Positions 23,732-34,780 are shown, counted from the stretch's first letter. The stretch is DNA of 64,000 nt from Bacteroidota bacterium (GCA_030698405.1 JAUYMU010000055.1:106646-170645), one strand, 5' to 3'. Numbers and translations: made by a program. The notes: generated by a model from the sequence alone, not told the origin.

Positions 23732-25039
23732 ATGGAAAAAATCGACATTGAACTGAGAAGCGATGAATTTCAGGAAATCGTTCAGCAATCGCCCCGATGG
23801 ATGATTCGCTCCGGCATTTCCCTGATATTTGGGATTCTGATACTATTACTTGCCGGCAGCTATTTTTTCCGTTATCCCGACGTGATCAATACAAATATTG
23901 TGGTTCTGTCGGAAAATCCACCTGCATACCTTGCTGCCCGGACCACCGCCCGCATCGACTCGCTGGTGGCAACTGACCAGCAATTGGTTTCCGAAAATCA
24001 GATCATCGCCATTCTGGAAAATACAGCCAATTTTGAAGATGCCATGAAGTTAAAAGAACTTCTTCGGCAATTGGAACCTTTTATGCTTTCATTTGACACC
24101 TTGTCAGCAATAACTCCTGATTTTGGTCTGCAATTGGGTGATATTCAATCAGACTATTCGAGTTTTGTAAGGAAGTACAACGATTACTTTTCATTTCTCA
24201 GGTTAAAACTTCATCCAAAAAAAATCAAATCGTTGAAGCAACAAGTTGGGATGAACCGGATTTATTACGATCGTCTGTGGGCGCAAAAGCAGGACATGGA
24301 AGCTGATTTACGCATTGTGAGCAGTCAATTCAGGCGTGATTCATTGTTGCAGATTAAAGGTGTGCTTTCTGATCTGGATTTGGAAAAATCGAAAGGATTG
24401 CTGCTTCAGAAAAAATTCAATACAAACGGCGCCCGCACAAAACTTGCTGAAACGCAAAGTGCCATTATTAAAATCGAACAAGACGTTGTGGATGCTGAAA
24501 TGGAATTTGCCGATCAGAAAAAGAAAGCGCAAAACTCACTGATTGAAGCAATGAATGTTTTAAAAAGCCGACTGGCATATTGGGAACAGGCATTCATCAT
24601 CCGAAGTCCGATTGCTGGCAAAGTGAGTTTTACCAATTTCTACAATAAAAATCAACAGGTAAAAAAAGACGAAATCGTTTTTGCAGTTATTCCTGAAATA
24701 CAATCGCAGATAGTCGGGCGCATCAGTTTGCCCTTAAAAGGGGCAGGAAAGGTTGCTGCGGGGCAAAAAGTCAATATCAGGTTCGATAATTTTCCATACA
24801 TGGAATACGGTTTTCTGAGAGGTATAATTAAAAGTATATCGCTGATGCCCAACAACGAAAACTACGTGGTGGAGGTTCAGCTTCCGCAGGATATGAAGAC
24901 CAATTACAACATTCCGTTAAAGTTCAGTCAGGAAATGAAAGGTTCGGCTGAAATTATTACCGAGGATTTACGGCTCATACAGCGTTTTTTCAATCCGGTC
25001 AGATCAATGCTGAAACACCGGGTTTCCACTTCAGAATAA
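23732..25039 (+). CDS. HlyD-family membrane fusion protein (adaptor of the PCAT exporter)
   Basis: 435 aa. One transmembrane segment (about 28-48, ISLIFGILILLLAGSYFF) follows a short cytoplasmic part. Then come a split lipoyl/barrel-sandwich domain (ARTTARIDSLVATDQQLVSENQIIAIL, and later IRSPIAGKVSFTNFYNKNQQVKKDEIVFAVIP), a long periplasmic coiled coil (about 105-285) and a beta-barrel (VNIRFDNFPYMEYG). It should bridge the ABC exporter to an outer-membrane TolC-like channel, which is not encoded nearby. Its start is 350 bp after the exporter. Confidence 0.92.
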   Translation: MEKIDIELRSDEFQEIVQQSPRWMIRSGISLIFGILILLLAGSYFFRYPDVINTNIVVLSENPPAYLAARTTARIDSLVATDQQLVSENQIIAILENTANFEDAMKLKELLRQLEPFMLSFDTLSAITPDFGLQLGDIQSDYSSFVRKYNDYFSFLRLKLHPKKIKSLKQQVGMNRIYYDRLWAQKQDMEADLRIVSSQFRRDSLLQIKGVLSDLDLEKSKGLLLQKKFNTNGARTKLAETQSAIIKIEQDVVDAEMEFADQKKKAQNSLIEAMNVLKSRLAYWEQAFIIRSPIAGKVSFTNFYNKNQQVKKDEIVFAVIPEIQSQIVGRISLPLKGAGKVAAGQKVNIRFDNFPYMEYGFLRGIIKSISLMPNNENYVVEVQLPQDMKTNYNIPLKFSQEMKGSAEIITEDLRLIQRFFNPVRSMLKHRVSTSE

Positions 25040-25110
25040 TGCCAATTTTTACCCTTCCGGTTTATTATTTCTTAACAATCGAAAAAAGTTCATTTATTTT
25101 TCAGGTTTTA

Positions 25111-25141
25111 TTGTGTTTTCTATTGGTAATTAGTACTTTTG
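25111..25141 (+). promoter_or_regulatory. Distal promoter of the ribosomal cluster
   Basis: TTG (25111-25113), 20-nt spacer, TACTTTTG (25134-25141). Confidence 0.7.
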
Positions 25142-25185
25142 CAAGCCGTTTTAAGGGAAAAAACCAGACGACGGATTGTAAAGAG

Positions 25186-25215
25186 TTGGAATTCTGATGA
25201 ATTGCAATACCTTTG
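25186..25215 (+). promoter_or_regulatory. Proximal promoter of the ribosomal cluster
   Basis: TTG (25186-25188), 19-nt spacer, TACCTTTG (25208-25215). It lies 74 bp downstream of the distal promoter and about 46 bp before the rpsL start. Both match the phylum consensus at every specified base. Confidence 0.75.
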
Positions 25216-25261
25216 CAGACCAAATTTTTGCGTAAGTTTTATTAAAATTAAGAGTAGCTAT

Positions 25262-25642
25262 ATGCCAACGATTCAGCAATTAGTTCGTAAAGGAAGACAA
25301 AGTAATGCGGAGAAAAGTAAATCTCCGGCATTGGATTCTTGCCCACAGAGAAGAGGAGTATGTGTTCGTGTTTATACCACCACTCCTAAAAAACCAAACT
25401 CAGCAATGCGTAAGGTAGCCAGGGTTAGGTTAACCAATGGCAAAGAAGTAAACGCTTACATTCCCGGAGAAGGACACAATCTTCAGGAACACTCTATTGT
25501 ATTGGTACGCGGAGGTAGGGTAAAAGACCTTCCGGGAGTTCGTTACCATTTAATTCGTGGCGCTCTGGATACAGCCGGTGTTGAAGGCCGTACTCAAAGA
25601 CGTTCGAAATACGGTACGAAGAGACCAAAAGTGAAAAAGTAA
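25262..25642 (+). CDS. rpsL: 30S ribosomal protein S12
   Basis: 126 aa starting [12 protein letters not shown]. The frame is open further upstream, but family length and sequence put the start at the ATG at 25262, and both promoters lie upstream of it. S12 sits at the decoding centre; the [17 protein letters not shown] loop, where streptomycin-resistance changes occur, reads as wild type. First gene of the cluster, followed by a 124-bp gap that may hold a regulatory leader before rpsG. Confidence 0.97.
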   Translation: MPTIQQLVRKGRQSNAEKSKSPALDSCPQRRGVCVRVYTTTPKKPNSAMRKVARVRLTNGKEVNAYIPGEGHNLQEHSIVLVRGGRVKDLPGVRYHLIRGALDTAGVEGRTQRRSKYGTKRPKVKK

Positions 25643-25766
25643 TTTTTCAGTAATTTTTTATTAATTGACGTTCTAGCTTAGTGGTTTGAGTTGAGTAAAG
25701 AGGCCTAAGAGCCGATTGAAGCCCACAAATCGACAGCGAATTTAAGTAACACTAAAGCATTTTATA

Positions 25767-26243
25767 ATGAGAAAATCGAAACCAAAGAAGCGGATCATTC
25801 TGCCTGATCCAAAGTTCAACGACATTCTGGTTACCCGTTTCGTAAACGACTTAATGTACGACGGAAAGAAATCAATAGCCTATCAAATCTTCTACGATGC
25901 GATGGACATTGTTGGCACGAAAATGAAGGACTCTGAAGTTAGTCCATTGGATGTTTTCAAAAAAGCCCTCGAAAAAATTACCCCACACGTTGAAGTAAAA
26001 AGCAGACGAGTTGGTGGAGCAAATTTCCAGGTTCCTATGGAAATCCGCCCTGAAAGAAAAACTTCAATCTCAGTAAAGAACCTTATTTTATATTCACGCA
26101 AGCGTTCAGGCCGTTCAATGGCTGATAAACTTGCTGCTGAAATCGTTGCTGCGTACAACGAAGAAGGTGGTGCATTCAAAAAGAAGGAAGATACCCACCG
26201 TATGGCCGAAGCAAACCGTGCTTTTGCACATTTCCGCTTTTAG
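25767..26243 (+). CDS. rpsG: 30S ribosomal protein S7
   Basis: 158 aa, starting [10 protein letters not shown]7 nucleates assembly of the 30S head by binding the 3' major domain of 16S rRNA. The conserved [18 protein letters not shown] segment and the C-terminal [15 protein letters not shown] are intact. In E. coli S7 represses its own operon. The 124-bp gap before this gene would be the place for such control, but I cannot show a binding structure. Confidence 0.97.
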   Translation: MRKSKPKKRIILPDPKFNDILVTRFVNDLMYDGKKSIAYQIFYDAMDIVGTKMKDSEVSPLDVFKKALEKITPHVEVKSRRVGGANFQVPMEIRPERKTSISVKNLILYSRKRSGRSMADKLAAEIVAAYNEEGGAFKKKEDTHRMAEANRAFAHFRF

Positions 26244-26279
26244 TTTTTAAGAATAGTTTAGGATAGATATTGGTACAAA

Positions 26280-28388
26280 ATGGCTAAGGATTTAAGATAT
26301 ACAAGAAACATTGGCATCATGGCACACATCGATGCCGGCAAAACGACCACCTCGGAGCGTATCCTGTTTTATACAGGGATCACTCACCGAATTGGCGAAG
26401 TGCATGATGGTGCCGCCACAATGGACTGGATGGAACAGGAGCAGGAACGTGGTATTACAATTACCTCTGCTGCAACTACAACATTCTGGACATACGAAGA
26501 TATTGAGCATAAAATTAACATCATCGATACACCGGGACACGTTGACTTTACTGTTGAAGTAGAACGCTCATTGCGTGTACTTGACGGCGCTGTTGCACTT
26601 TTCTGCGCTGTTGGAGGTGTTGAGGCCCAATCGGAAACGGTTTGGCGTCAGGCTGAGAAATATGGTGTTCCACGTATCGGTTTCGTTAATAAAATGGACC
26701 GTTCCGGCGCTGATTTCTACAACGTACTTTCGGAAGTAAGAGAAAAATTGGGCGCAAACCCAATCCCAATTACAATTCCAATTGGTGCGGAAGAAAAATT
26801 TGAGGGAATGGTTGATTTGATCGAAATGAAAGCCATTCGCTGGAAAGACGATGCCACATTGGGAACAACCTATTATATGGAAGAAATTCCAGCCGATATG
26901 GTTGAAATCTCTGAAGAATACCGTGCAAAACTGGTTGAAGCAGTTGCTGAATTTGACGATGAACTTCTGGAAAAATTCTTCGAAGATCCGGAATCAATCA
27001 CTGTTGAACAGATGTTGACTGTTATCCGCAAGGCCACTATCAGCGGCGCTATCATTCCAATGATGTGTGGTTCAGCATTTAAAAACAAAGGTGTTCAGCG
27101 TTTGCTCGATGCCGTTTGTTCATTCCTTCCAAGCCCACTTGACAAAGGTGATATTGTAGGAGTTGAATACAACGATACTGAAGAAGTTATTCGTCATGCC
27201 GATGTTAACGAACCTCTTGCAGCTCTTGCATTCAAAATTGCAACCGATCCTTATGTTGGACGTTTGTGTTTCATTCGCGTTTATTCAGGAAAAATTACCG
27301 CCGGCGATACTGTGTTCAATTCAAGAACCGGTAAAAAAGAACGTATTTCCCGTATCTACCAGATGCACTCAAACAAACAAAATGCGATTGATGTAATTGA
27401 AGCTGGTGATATTTGTGCTGCCGTTGGATTCAAAGATATCCGCACAGGTGATACCTTATCTGATCTTAATCACCCAATTGTTCTTGAAAGCATGGACTTT
27501 CCTGAACCGGTTATCGGGATTGCCATTGAGCCTAAAACTCAGAAGGATCTTGACAAACTGAACATGGGTTTATATAAACTTGCTGAAGAAGATCCAACTT
27601 TTAAAGTAAATACTGATCCTGATTCAGGACAGACTGTTATCCGTGGAATGGGTGAACTTCACCTTGAAATTATTGTTGACCGTCTTCGTCGTGAATTCAA
27701 GGTTGAATGTAATCAGGGAGCACCTCAGGTTGCCTATAAAGAATGTATCACCAAATCGGTTGAACTTCGCGAAGTATTCAAGAAACAATCCGGAGGTCGT
27801 GGTAAATTTGCTGATATCAGTGTTCGTGTTGAACCTGCCGATGAAGGTAAAATCGGACTTCAGTTCATTGATGCTGTAAAAGGTGGAAATATTCCACGCG
27901 AATACATTCCTTCAGTGCAAAAAGGATTTGAATCTGCATTGCTGAACGGACCGTTGGCCGGATTTAACATTGATAGCTTAAAAGTTACCCTGCTTGATGG
28001 AAGTTTCCACGCAGTTGACTCCGATCAGCTTTCATTTGAAATCTGCGCACGTCAGGCATTTAAGAATGCTGCCGGAAAAGCAGGTCCACGTTTGCTAGAA
28101 CCTATCATGAAATGCGAAATTGTTACTCCTGAAGAATACATGGGTGACATCATCGGTGACTTAAACCGTCGTCGCGGGCATATCGAAGGTATGGAAGAAA
28201 AAGCAGGTGCCCGTGTAATTAAAGCATTGGTTCCACTCTCTGAATTATTCGGATATGTAACTACACTCCGGACATTGTCTTCAGGCCGTGCAACATCATC
28301 GATGGAATTCGCAAAATATGTTGAGTTACCAAAATTACTCGCGATTAAAGTTCTCGATGATTTAAAAGGTAGAACAGACTTATTATAA
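26280..28388 (+). CDS. fusA: Elongation factor G (canonical)
   Basis: 702 aa. P-loop AHIDAGKTT, switch [10 protein letters not shown] with catalytic His87, and NKMD ([11 protein letters not shown]) are all canonical, unlike the paralogue at 15700-17856. It catalyses ribosomal translocation and, with RRF, ribosome recycling. It lies 36 bp after rpsG. No tuf gene follows, so EF-Tu must be encoded elsewhere, as is common in this phylum. Confidence 0.98.
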   Translation: MAKDLRYTRNIGIMAHIDAGKTTTSERILFYTGITHRIGEVHDGAATMDWMEQEQERGITITSAATTTFWTYEDIEHKINIIDTPGHVDFTVEVERSLRVLDGAVALFCAVGGVEAQSETVWRQAEKYGVPRIGFVNKMDRSGADFYNVLSEVREKLGANPIPITIPIGAEEKFEGMVDLIEMKAIRWKDDATLGTTYYMEEIPADMVEISEEYRAKLVEAVAEFDDELLEKFFEDPESITVEQMLTVIRKATISGAIIPMMCGSAFKNKGVQRLLDAVCSFLPSPLDKGDIVGVEYNDTEEVIRHADVNEPLAALAFKIATDPYVGRLCFIRVYSGKITAGDTVFNSRTGKKERISRIYQMHSNKQNAIDVIEAGDICAAVGFKDIRTGDTLSDLNHPIVLESMDFPEPVIGIAIEPKTQKDLDKLNMGLYKLAEEDPTFKVNTDPDSGQTVIRGMGELHLEIIVDRLRREFKVECNQGAPQVAYKECITKSVELREVFKKQSGGRGKFADISVRVEPADEGKIGLQFIDAVKGGNIPREYIPSVQKGFESALLNGPLAGFNIDSLKVTLLDGSFHAVDSDQLSFEICARQAFKNAAGKAGPRLLEPIMKCEIVTPEEYMGDIIGDLNRRRGHIEGMEEKAGARVIKALVPLSELFGYVTTLRTLSSGRATSSMEFAKYVELPKLLAIKVLDDLKGRTDLL

Positions 28389-28415
28389 TTATAAACTGTA
28401 TTATTATTTCTCATT

Positions 28416-28721
28416 ATGAGTCAAAAGATCAGAATTAAGCTGAAATCGTATGATCACAACTTAGTTGACAAGTCGGCTGAAAAGATCGTAAAAACAGTAA
28501 AGACTACAGGTGCAGTAGTAAGCGGACCAATTCCACTTCCAACGCACAAACGTATTTTCACTGTATTGCGTTCAACCTTTGTAAATAAAAAATCAAGGGA
28601 ACAATTCGAACTGTCATCTTACAAACGTTTGATCGACATTTACAGTTCAACAGCAAAAACAATCGACGCCTTAATGAAGCTTGAATTACCAAGTGGTGTT
28701 GAAGTAGAAATCAAAGTTTGA
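28416..28721 (+). CDS. rpsJ: 30S ribosomal protein S10
   Basis: 101 aa ([25 protein letters not shown]), with the [10 protein letters not shown] loop. S10 binds 16S rRNA in the 30S head and, as NusE, takes part in transcription antitermination. It lies 27 bp after fusA with no visible terminator, so the str and S10 groups are probably joined. Confidence 0.97.
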   Translation: MSQKIRIKLKSYDHNLVDKSAEKIVKTVKTTGAVVSGPIPLPTHKRIFTVLRSTFVNKKSREQFELSSYKRLIDIYSSTAKTIDALMKLELPSGVEVEIKV

Positions 28722-28743
28722 TAACCTGTAAAAAAGCAAAAAA

Positions 28744-29361
28744 ATGGCAGGATTAATCGGTAAAAAAATCGGAATGACTTCCGTATTCAGTGTTGAGGGG
28801 AAAAACATCCCATGCACTGTAATCCAGGCCGGACCTTGTGTGGTTACACAAGTGAAATCGGTGGAAACTGACGGCTACGTAGCTGTTCAGTTGGGGTATG
28901 ATGACAAAAAGGAAAAGCATACCAACAAATGTGAATTGGGCCATTTCAAAAAGGCTGCAACTGAACCAAAACGCAAGATTATCGAGTTTAAAGAACTTGA
29001 AGGCGAGTTTAAACTTGGCGACATCGTCACAGTTGATTCATTCAACGAAGAAGGTTGGGTCGATGTTCAGGGTGTAACCAAAGGTAAAGGATTCCAGGGC
29101 GTTGTTAAACGTCACGGTTTTGCCGGGGTTGGCGACGCAACACATGGTCAGCACAACCGTCTCAGAGCTCCTGGTTCTGTAGGTGCATCTTCTTATCCTT
29201 CACGTGTATTCCCGGGAATGCGCATGGCAGGTCGCGATGGTAATGACAACGTAACAATTCAGAACCTGAAGGTTTTGAAAGTAATTCCGGAGTCAAATTT
29301 ATTGGTAGTTAAAGGATCAATTCCTGGTGCTAAAGGTTCATACGTAATTATTTATCAGTAA
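28744..29361 (+). CDS. rplC: 50S ribosomal protein L3
   Basis: 205 aa. The [15 protein letters not shown] and [15 protein letters not shown] stretches, which approach the peptidyl transferase centre, are conserved, including the Gln that is methylated by PrmB in other bacteria. The stop overlaps the rplD start by one base (TAATG). Confidence 0.97.
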   Translation: MAGLIGKKIGMTSVFSVEGKNIPCTVIQAGPCVVTQVKSVETDGYVAVQLGYDDKKEKHTNKCELGHFKKAATEPKRKIIEFKELEGEFKLGDIVTVDSFNEEGWVDVQGVTKGKGFQGVVKRHGFAGVGDATHGQHNRLRAPGSVGASSYPSRVFPGMRMAGRDGNDNVTIQNLKVLKVIPESNLLVVKGSIPGAKGSYVIIYQ

Positions 29362-29990
29362 TGGAAGTAAAAGTTATAAATAAATCAGGAGAGGAAACCG
29401 GAAGGACTGTTACTTTAGATGAACAAATTTTCGGTATCGAGCCAAACGACCATGCCATTTATTTGGATGTGAAACAAATCCTCGCGAACAAAAGACAAGG
29501 AACCCACAGTTCGAAAGAACGTGCTGATATTTCTGGTAGTACCAGAAAACTCAAAAAACAAAAGGGAACCGGTACAGCCAGGGCAGGTAGTGTTAAATCA
29601 CCTGTATTTCGCGGTGGAGGCCGTGTATTCGGACCACGTCCGAGAAGCTACGATTTCAAATTGAACAAGAAGGTGAAAGCCCTTGCCCGTAAATCAGCTT
29701 TAACATACAAAGCCCTTGAGGAATCTATTCTGGTAGTTGAGGATTTCAGTTTTGAAACTCCAAAAACACGCGAAATGGTGCAAATCAGTAATAATCTGAA
29801 AATTAATGATAATAAGTCACTTTTCGTACTGGCAGAAGAAAATAAAAATATATATTTGTCCTCCAGAAATTTAGAGCGCATTTCTGTTACAACTGCCTCA
29901 GAATTAAATACATATCAAATTCTGAACGCAAAAAAAGTAATCGTTTTGGAAAGTTCTATTAGTAAGATTGAAGAATTGTTTAAGATTTAA
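29361..29990 (+). CDS. rplD: 50S ribosomal protein L4
   Basis: 209 aa. The basic loop [20 protein letters not shown] lines the exit tunnel, and [12 protein letters not shown] follows. In E. coli L4 also autoregulates the S10 operon; whether this applies here is unknown. Start overlaps rplC by one base. Confidence 0.96.
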   Translation: MEVKVINKSGEETGRTVTLDEQIFGIEPNDHAIYLDVKQILANKRQGTHSSKERADISGSTRKLKKQKGTGTARAGSVKSPVFRGGGRVFGPRPRSYDFKLNKKVKALARKSALTYKALEESILVVEDFSFETPKTREMVQISNNLKINDNKSLFVLAEENKNIYLSSRNLERISVTTASELNTYQILNAKKVIVLESSISKIEELFKI

Positions 29991-30001
29991 AAGGCTTGAA
30001 A

Positions 30002-30292
30002 ATGGAAATTTTAATAAAACCGATCGTTACCGAAAAAATGACAGGTCAGGCCGAAGGTCTTAACCGCTACGGCTTTATCGTCAATCGGAGCGCCAATAAA
30101 TTGCAAATTCGAAAAGCCATTGAAGGTTTATACAATGTTTCAGTGGAATCAGTAAACACATTGATTAACGGAGGTAAACGGAAATCACGTTTTACCAAAG
30201 CCGGTGTAATCTCTGGAAGTACTGGAATGAGCAAAAAAGCTATTGTAACAATAGCAAAAGGTCAGAGTATTGATTTTTACAGTAATATATAA
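30002..30292 (+). CDS. rplW: 50S ribosomal protein L23
   Basis: 96 aa from the ATG at 30002 (MEILIKPIVTEKMT). A TTG two codons upstream is also open, but the ATG fits family length and follows AAGG. L23 sits at the tunnel exit and docks trigger factor and SRP. The conserved N-terminal IVTEK motif is present. Confidence 0.95.
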   Translation: MEILIKPIVTEKMTGQAEGLNRYGFIVNRSANKLQIRKAIEGLYNVSVESVNTLINGGKRKSRFTKAGVISGSTGMSKKAIVTIAKGQSIDFYSNI

Positions 30293-30298
30293 TAGAAA

Positions 30299-31123
30299 AT
30301 GGCAGTAAGAAAATTAAATCCAGTTACTCCGGGTCAAAGGCACAAGATTATCGGTGCGTTTGATACTATTACTGCATCTACACCTGAGAAGTCATTGTTG
30401 AAGCCTATGACGAGATCTGGCGGTCGTAACAGCCAGGGTCGCATGACAATGAGGTATATAGGTGGTGGCCACAAACGCAAATACCGTTTTATCGATTTCA
30501 AAAGAGATAAAGACGGCATTGCCGCTGTTGTAGATTCTATTCAGTATGATCCAAACCGTACCTCTCGTATCGCATTGTTGGTTTATCCCGACGGTGAGAA
30601 AAGGTATATGCTGGCTCCCAACGGATTAAAAGTTGGCCAGAAAGTCGAGACAGGTACAGGTGTGGCTCCTGAAATAGGGAATACATTACCACTATCCGAT
30701 ATTCCTCTTGGAACATTGGTTCACAACATTGAGCTTCATCCCAGTCAGGGAGGTGTGATGGCTCGTAGTGCCGGAACGTACGCTCAGTTAACTTCGAGAG
30801 AAGGAAAGTATGCTATCGTGAAATTGCCTTCAGGCGAATCCAGAATGGTGCTTGTAACTTGTCGTGCTACAGTAGGAATTGTTGGGAATACCGAACACAA
30901 CCTTGAAAGATCGGGTAAAGCAGGTCGCTCAAGATGGTTAGGTAGAAGACCTCGTGTAAGAGGTGTAGCTATGAACCCGGTCGATCACCCGATGGGTGGT
31001 GGAGAAGGTCGTTCTTCAGGTGGACATCCACGTTCACGTAAAGGCTTGTTGGCAAAAGGCTTCAAGACCCGTTCGCTGAAGAAAGCTTCCAATAGGTATA
31101 TTGTAGAAAAACGCAAGAAATAA
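30299..31123 (+). CDS. rplB: 50S ribosomal protein L2
   Basis: 274 aa. The [17 protein letters not shown] segment, containing the conserved His near the peptidyl transferase centre, and the basic C-terminus are intact. L2 helps subunit association and 23S folding. Gap of 6 bp after rplW. Confidence 0.98.
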   Translation: MAVRKLNPVTPGQRHKIIGAFDTITASTPEKSLLKPMTRSGGRNSQGRMTMRYIGGGHKRKYRFIDFKRDKDGIAAVVDSIQYDPNRTSRIALLVYPDGEKRYMLAPNGLKVGQKVETGTGVAPEIGNTLPLSDIPLGTLVHNIELHPSQGGVMARSAGTYAQLTSREGKYAIVKLPSGESRMVLVTCRATVGIVGNTEHNLERSGKAGRSRWLGRRPRVRGVAMNPVDHPMGGGEGRSSGGHPRSRKGLLAKGFKTRSLKKASNRYIVEKRKK

Positions 31124-31139
31124 TTAAAAGGAGAACAAT

Positions 31140-31406
31140 ATGAGTCGTTCATTAAAAAAAGGGCCTTTTATCGATTTCAAACTCGAACGTAAAGTTTTAG
31201 TTCTGAATGAAACCAACAAAAAGTCTGTAATCAAGACTTGGGCCAGAGCATCAGTAATTTCTCCTGACTTTGTAGGGCATACCATCGCAGTTCACAACGG
31301 AAATAAATTCATTCCCGTTTATGTAACTGAAAACATGGTGGGTCATAAATTTGGTGAATTTGCACCTACAAGAACCTTCAGGGGACATTCTAAAGGAAAA
31401 AAATAA
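31140..31406 (+). CDS. rpsS: 30S ribosomal protein S19
   Basis: 88 aa ([19 protein letters not shown]), ending in the basic [15 protein letters not shown] tail. It binds 16S rRNA in the 30S head with S13 near the A-site tRNA. An AAGGAG sequence precedes the start. Confidence 0.97.
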   Translation: MSRSLKKGPFIDFKLERKVLVLNETNKKSVIKTWARASVISPDFVGHTIAVHNGNKFIPVYVTENMVGHKFGEFAPTRTFRGHSKGKK

Positions 31407-31443
31407 GGCATGAGATCCTTAACTACTATTAAAAGAATTCACG

Positions 31444-31857
31444 ATGGGTGCTAGAAAAAGAAATAGTGCAAACGAACTAAAGGAAGCTAAGAAACAGCTG
31501 TATTTCGCTGTTTTGAAGAATTGTCCTACTTCACCGCGAAAAATGAGGCTTGTTGCCGACATGGTGCGCGGAATGGAAGTGAACAGAGCTCTTGATGTAC
31601 TAAAGTTTTCCTCTAAGGAATCTTCGCGCAGACTAGAAAAACTAGTTATGTCGGCCATTGCAAACTGGCAGGCAAAAAACGAAGGAAGCCGTTTGGAAGA
31701 AAGCAATTTGTATGTGAAAAATATTTCTGTTGATTCAGGAAGAATACTTAAAAGACTGCGCCCTGCACCACAGGGTCGTGCACACCGGATCAAAAAAAGA
31801 TCCAATCATGTGACTGTTAGTCTTGATAGTTTAACCATAGTTAAAGAAACTGAATAA
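31444..31857 (+). CDS. rplV: 50S ribosomal protein L22
   Basis: 137 aa. The conserved core [15 protein letters not shown] and the extended beta-hairpin ending [15 protein letters not shown], which reaches into the exit tunnel (macrolide site), are present. The N-terminus carries about 20 extra polar residues ([18 protein letters not shown]). Confidence 0.96.
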   Translation: MGARKRNSANELKEAKKQLYFAVLKNCPTSPRKMRLVADMVRGMEVNRALDVLKFSSKESSRRLEKLVMSAIANWQAKNEGSRLEESNLYVKNISVDSGRILKRLRPAPQGRAHRIKKRSNHVTVSLDSLTIVKETE

Positions 31858-31867
31858 ATAATAATAC

Positions 31868-32584
31868 ATGGGACAAAAAGTTAATCCAATCGCTAATCGT
31901 TTAGGGATCATCAAAGGATGGGATTCCAATTGGTTCGGTGGAAACAACTATGGCGATAAGCTCGTGGAAGACTTCAAAATCAGGGAATACCTGAATGCCC
32001 GTTTGGCAAAAGCAAGTATTTCCAAGATTATCATTGAACGTACACTTAAACTTATTACCATCACTGTTCACACCTCAAGGCCCGGTATTATTATTGGCAA
32101 AGGTGGTCAGGAAGTTGATAAGCTGAAAGAAGAGTTGAAAAAGATCACCAACAAAGAAGTTCAGATCAATATTTTTGAAATCAAACGTCCGGAATTGGAT
32201 GCCCAGATTGTAGCCGTTAACATTGCACGTCAGATTGAAGGTAAAATTGCCTACCGTCGCGCAACCAAGATGGCTATCGCTTCAACCATGAGAATGGGAG
32301 CACAAGGGATCAAGATTCAAGTATCAGGCCGTTTGAACGGCGCCGAAATGGCACGTTCAGAAATGTACAAAGATGGTCGTACTCCTTTGCATACTCTGAG
32401 AGCTGATATAGATTATGCGCTTGCAGAAGCCCTTACCAAAACCGGCTTGCTCGGTGTGAAAGTTTGGATCTGTAAAGGCGAGATTTATGGAAAGCGTGAC
32501 CTTTCACCAAACCTTGGCCAGAAACCTGGTCGTCCGGCAGTTGGTGCACCAAAAGGGAACGGATTTAAGAAAAGAAAAAAATAA
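31868..32584 (+). CDS. rpsC: 30S ribosomal protein S3
   Basis: 238 aa. A KH domain ([16 protein letters not shown]) and the C-terminal domain with [13 protein letters not shown] are present. S3 forms part of the mRNA entry channel with helicase activity and ends in a basic tail. Gap of 10 bp after rplV. Confidence 0.98.
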   Translation: MGQKVNPIANRLGIIKGWDSNWFGGNNYGDKLVEDFKIREYLNARLAKASISKIIIERTLKLITITVHTSRPGIIIGKGGQEVDKLKEELKKITNKEVQINIFEIKRPELDAQIVAVNIARQIEGKIAYRRATKMAIASTMRMGAQGIKIQVSGRLNGAEMARSEMYKDGRTPLHTLRADIDYALAEALTKTGLLGVKVWICKGEIYGKRDLSPNLGQKPGRPAVGAPKGNGFKKRKK

Positions 32585-32613
32585 TTTGTAAACCTTTCAG
32601 AAGTTAAAGAAGG

Positions 32614-33048
32614 ATGTTACAACCGAAAAAGACAAAATTCAGAAGAGTACAAAAGGGAAAAATGAAAGGACTGGCCCAAAGGGGTAACCAGTTGGCATTT
32701 GGATCTTTCGGTATAAAATCGTTGCAGGAAACGTGGTTGACCGGGCGTCAGATTGAGGCTGCCAGGGTTGCGGTAACCCGTCATATGCAACGTCAGGGTC
32801 AAATTTGGATCCGGGTTTTTCCCGACAAACCGATTACTAAAAAACCCGCTGAGGTACGTATGGGTAAAGGTAAAGGTGCCCCGGAAGCATTTGTTGCTCC
32901 GATCACACCAGGTAGAATATTGATTGAAGCAGATGGAGTTCCTTATGAGGTTGCAAAGGAAGCACTTCGTTTAGCTGCACAAAAACTACCGGTTACTACT
33001 AAGTTTATTGTAAGACGTGATTATGTCGAAACTGAAATCGCAGAATAA
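32614..33048 (+). CDS. rplP: 50S ribosomal protein L16
   Basis: 144 aa ([15 protein letters not shown]). The region [25 protein letters not shown], which contains the arginine hydroxylated by YcfD in Proteobacteria, is conserved (here RVFPDKP). L16 contacts A-site tRNA. One-base overlap with rpmC. Confidence 0.97.
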   Translation: MLQPKKTKFRRVQKGKMKGLAQRGNQLAFGSFGIKSLQETWLTGRQIEAARVAVTRHMQRQGQIWIRVFPDKPITKKPAEVRMGKGKGAPEAFVAPITPGRILIEADGVPYEVAKEALRLAAQKLPVTTKFIVRRDYVETEIAE

Positions 33049-33251
33049 TGAAAACATCAGAAATTAAAGAGTTATCAAACGCGGAGGTCGTGGAAAGAAT
33101 CCAGACCGATCAGGATTCCTTATTACGTATGAAAATGAACCATGCAATTTCTCCACTCGATAATCCACAGGTAATCGTGGGTGTGAGAAGGAATATTGCA
33201 CGACTAAAAACCATTCTACGTCAAAGGGAAATTAACGCAAAACAGAGTTAG
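33048..33251 (+). CDS. rpmC: 50S ribosomal protein L29
   Basis: 67 aa, two long helices ([19 protein letters not shown] ... [14 protein letters not shown]). Located at the tunnel exit next to L23. Start overlaps the rplP stop. Confidence 0.95.
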   Translation: MKTSEIKELSNAEVVERIQTDQDSLLRMKMNHAISPLDNPQVIVGVRRNIARLKTILRQREINAKQS

Positions 33252-33253
33252 TA

Positions 33254-33511
33254 ATGGAATCAAGAAATCTAAGGAAGGAGCGTGTTGGAGTTGTTGTGAG
33301 TAACAAAATGGAATGCACAATCGTTGTTGCCGAAAAGCGCAAGGAGAAACATCCCATTTATGGAAAATTCGTCAACAAAACTTCCAAGTTTTACGCCCAC
33401 GATGAAAAGAACAGCTGTAACATTGGCGATACTGTAAAGATCATGGAAACACGACCAATCAGTAAACAAAAATGTTGGAGATTAGTGGAAATCATAGAAA
33501 GAGCTAAGTAA
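33254..33511 (+). CDS. rpsQ: 30S ribosomal protein S17
   Basis: 85 aa, OB-fold. The stretches [35 protein letters not shown] and [17 protein letters not shown] are typical. Two-base gaps on both sides. Confidence 0.97.
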   Translation: MESRNLRKERVGVVVSNKMECTIVVAEKRKEKHPIYGKFVNKTSKFYAHDEKNSCNIGDTVKIMETRPISKQKCWRLVEIIERAK

Positions 33512-33513
33512 TC

Positions 33514-33879
33514 ATGATACAACAAGAATCAAGATGTACCGTTGCCGATAATAGTGGAGCAAAAGAAGTGCTTTGTATTCGTGTATTAGGCGGAACAAGA
33601 AAGCGCTATGCATCATTAGGCGATACCATTGTAGTTACAGTAAAAAGTGCTATAGCAGGTAGTGAAATGAAAAAAGGTGCCGTATCAAAAGCCATCATTG
33701 TTCGTACCACGAAAGAGGTTAGACGCCAGGACGGAACTTACATCCGTTTTGACGACAACGCTGTCGTTTTACTGAATAATAATGCTGAAATGCGCGGAAC
33801 CCGTATATTTGGGCCCGTAGCAAGAGAACTTCGTGATAAAAATATGAAGATCATTTCACTTGCTCCTGAAGTACTTTAA
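33514..33879 (+). CDS. rplN: 50S ribosomal protein L14
   Basis: 121 aa ([27 protein letters not shown]). It binds 23S rRNA at the subunit interface and is the RsfS silencing site in other bacteria. One-base overlap with rplX. Confidence 0.97.
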   Translation: MIQQESRCTVADNSGAKEVLCIRVLGGTRKRYASLGDTIVVTVKSAIAGSEMKKGAVSKAIIVRTTKEVRRQDGTYIRFDDNAVVLLNNNAEMRGTRIFGPVARELRDKNMKIISLAPEVL

Positions 33880-34220
33880 TGTATAAAATCAGAACAATGC
33901 AGAGAAAATTACACATTAAAAAAAGCGATACCGTATTTGTAACGACCGGCAATTACAAAGGCAAGGAAGGCAAAGTGCTCGAAGTTATCAGAGCAACTGG
34001 TAAAGCTATTGTAGAAGGTGTTAACATGGTAAAGAAACATACCAAACCCAACGCAGCACATCCGCAGGGTGGTATTATCGAAAAGGAAGCACCAATTCAT
34101 ATTTCTAACCTCATGATCAAGGATCCAAAGACAGGAAAACCTACCCGTGTTGGAAGAAAGCTGAATGATAAAGGTAAATTAGTTCGTTATTCTAAAAAAT
34201 CAGGAGAGGAGATTAAGTAA
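33879..34220 (+). CDS. rplX: 50S ribosomal protein L24
   Basis: 113 aa from ATG 33879, or 107 aa from an internal ATG at 33897 ([11 protein letters not shown]). The first is supported by the one-base overlap with rplN; the second is closer to the usual family start. The KOW motif ([22 protein letters not shown]) is clear. Assembly initiator of the 50S subunit. One-base overlap with rplE. Confidence 0.94.
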   Translation: MYKIRTMQRKLHIKKSDTVFVTTGNYKGKEGKVLEVIRATGKAIVEGVNMVKKHTKPNAAHPQGGIIEKEAPIHISNLMIKDPKTGKPTRVGRKLNDKGKLVRYSKKSGEEIK

Positions 34221-34777
34221 TGGCTTACGTACCAACACTTAAGAAAAAATACTTGGACGAAGTGATTCCTGCGTTGGTGAAGGATTTTTCCTACACCAAT
34301 ACAATGCAGGCGCCAAGGTTAGAGAAAATTGTCATCAATCAGGGAGTTGGAGCTGCTATTGCAGATAAAAAGTTAATCGAAGTCGCAACAGACGAGATTA
34401 CAACTATCGCAGGTCAGAAGGCAGTCCAAACCAAATCAAAAAGAGACATCTCTAATTTCAAACTAAGGAAAAAAATGCCGATCGGCGTACGTGTTACACT
34501 TCGCAAAGATCGCATGTATGAATTCCTTGATCGTCTAATCAGTGTGTCTCTTCCCCGTATTCGCGATTTCAAAGGAATCGAAAGCAAAATGGATGGACAA
34601 GGAAATTACACCCTTGGAATTCCGGAGCAGATCATTTTTCCTGAAATTGTAATGGACAAAGTTACCCGGATCAACGGTATGAATATTACTTTCGTAACGT
34701 CAGCCGATTCAGATGAAGAAGGCTATGCTTTGCTGAAAGAGTTAGGTTTACCTTTTAAAAATGCTAAAAAGAATTAA
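34220..34777 (+). CDS. rplE: 50S ribosomal protein L5
   Basis: 185 aa. The [11 protein letters not shown] motif and [20 protein letters not shown] are conserved. L5 binds 5S rRNA and touches P-site tRNA. Confidence 0.97.
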   Translation: MAYVPTLKKKYLDEVIPALVKDFSYTNTMQAPRLEKIVINQGVGAAIADKKLIEVATDEITTIAGQKAVQTKSKRDISNFKLRKKMPIGVRVTLRKDRMYEFLDRLISVSLPRIRDFKGIESKMDGQGNYTLGIPEQIIFPEIVMDKVTRINGMNITFVTSADSDEEGYALLKELGLPFKNAKKN

Positions 34778-34780
34778 GAT

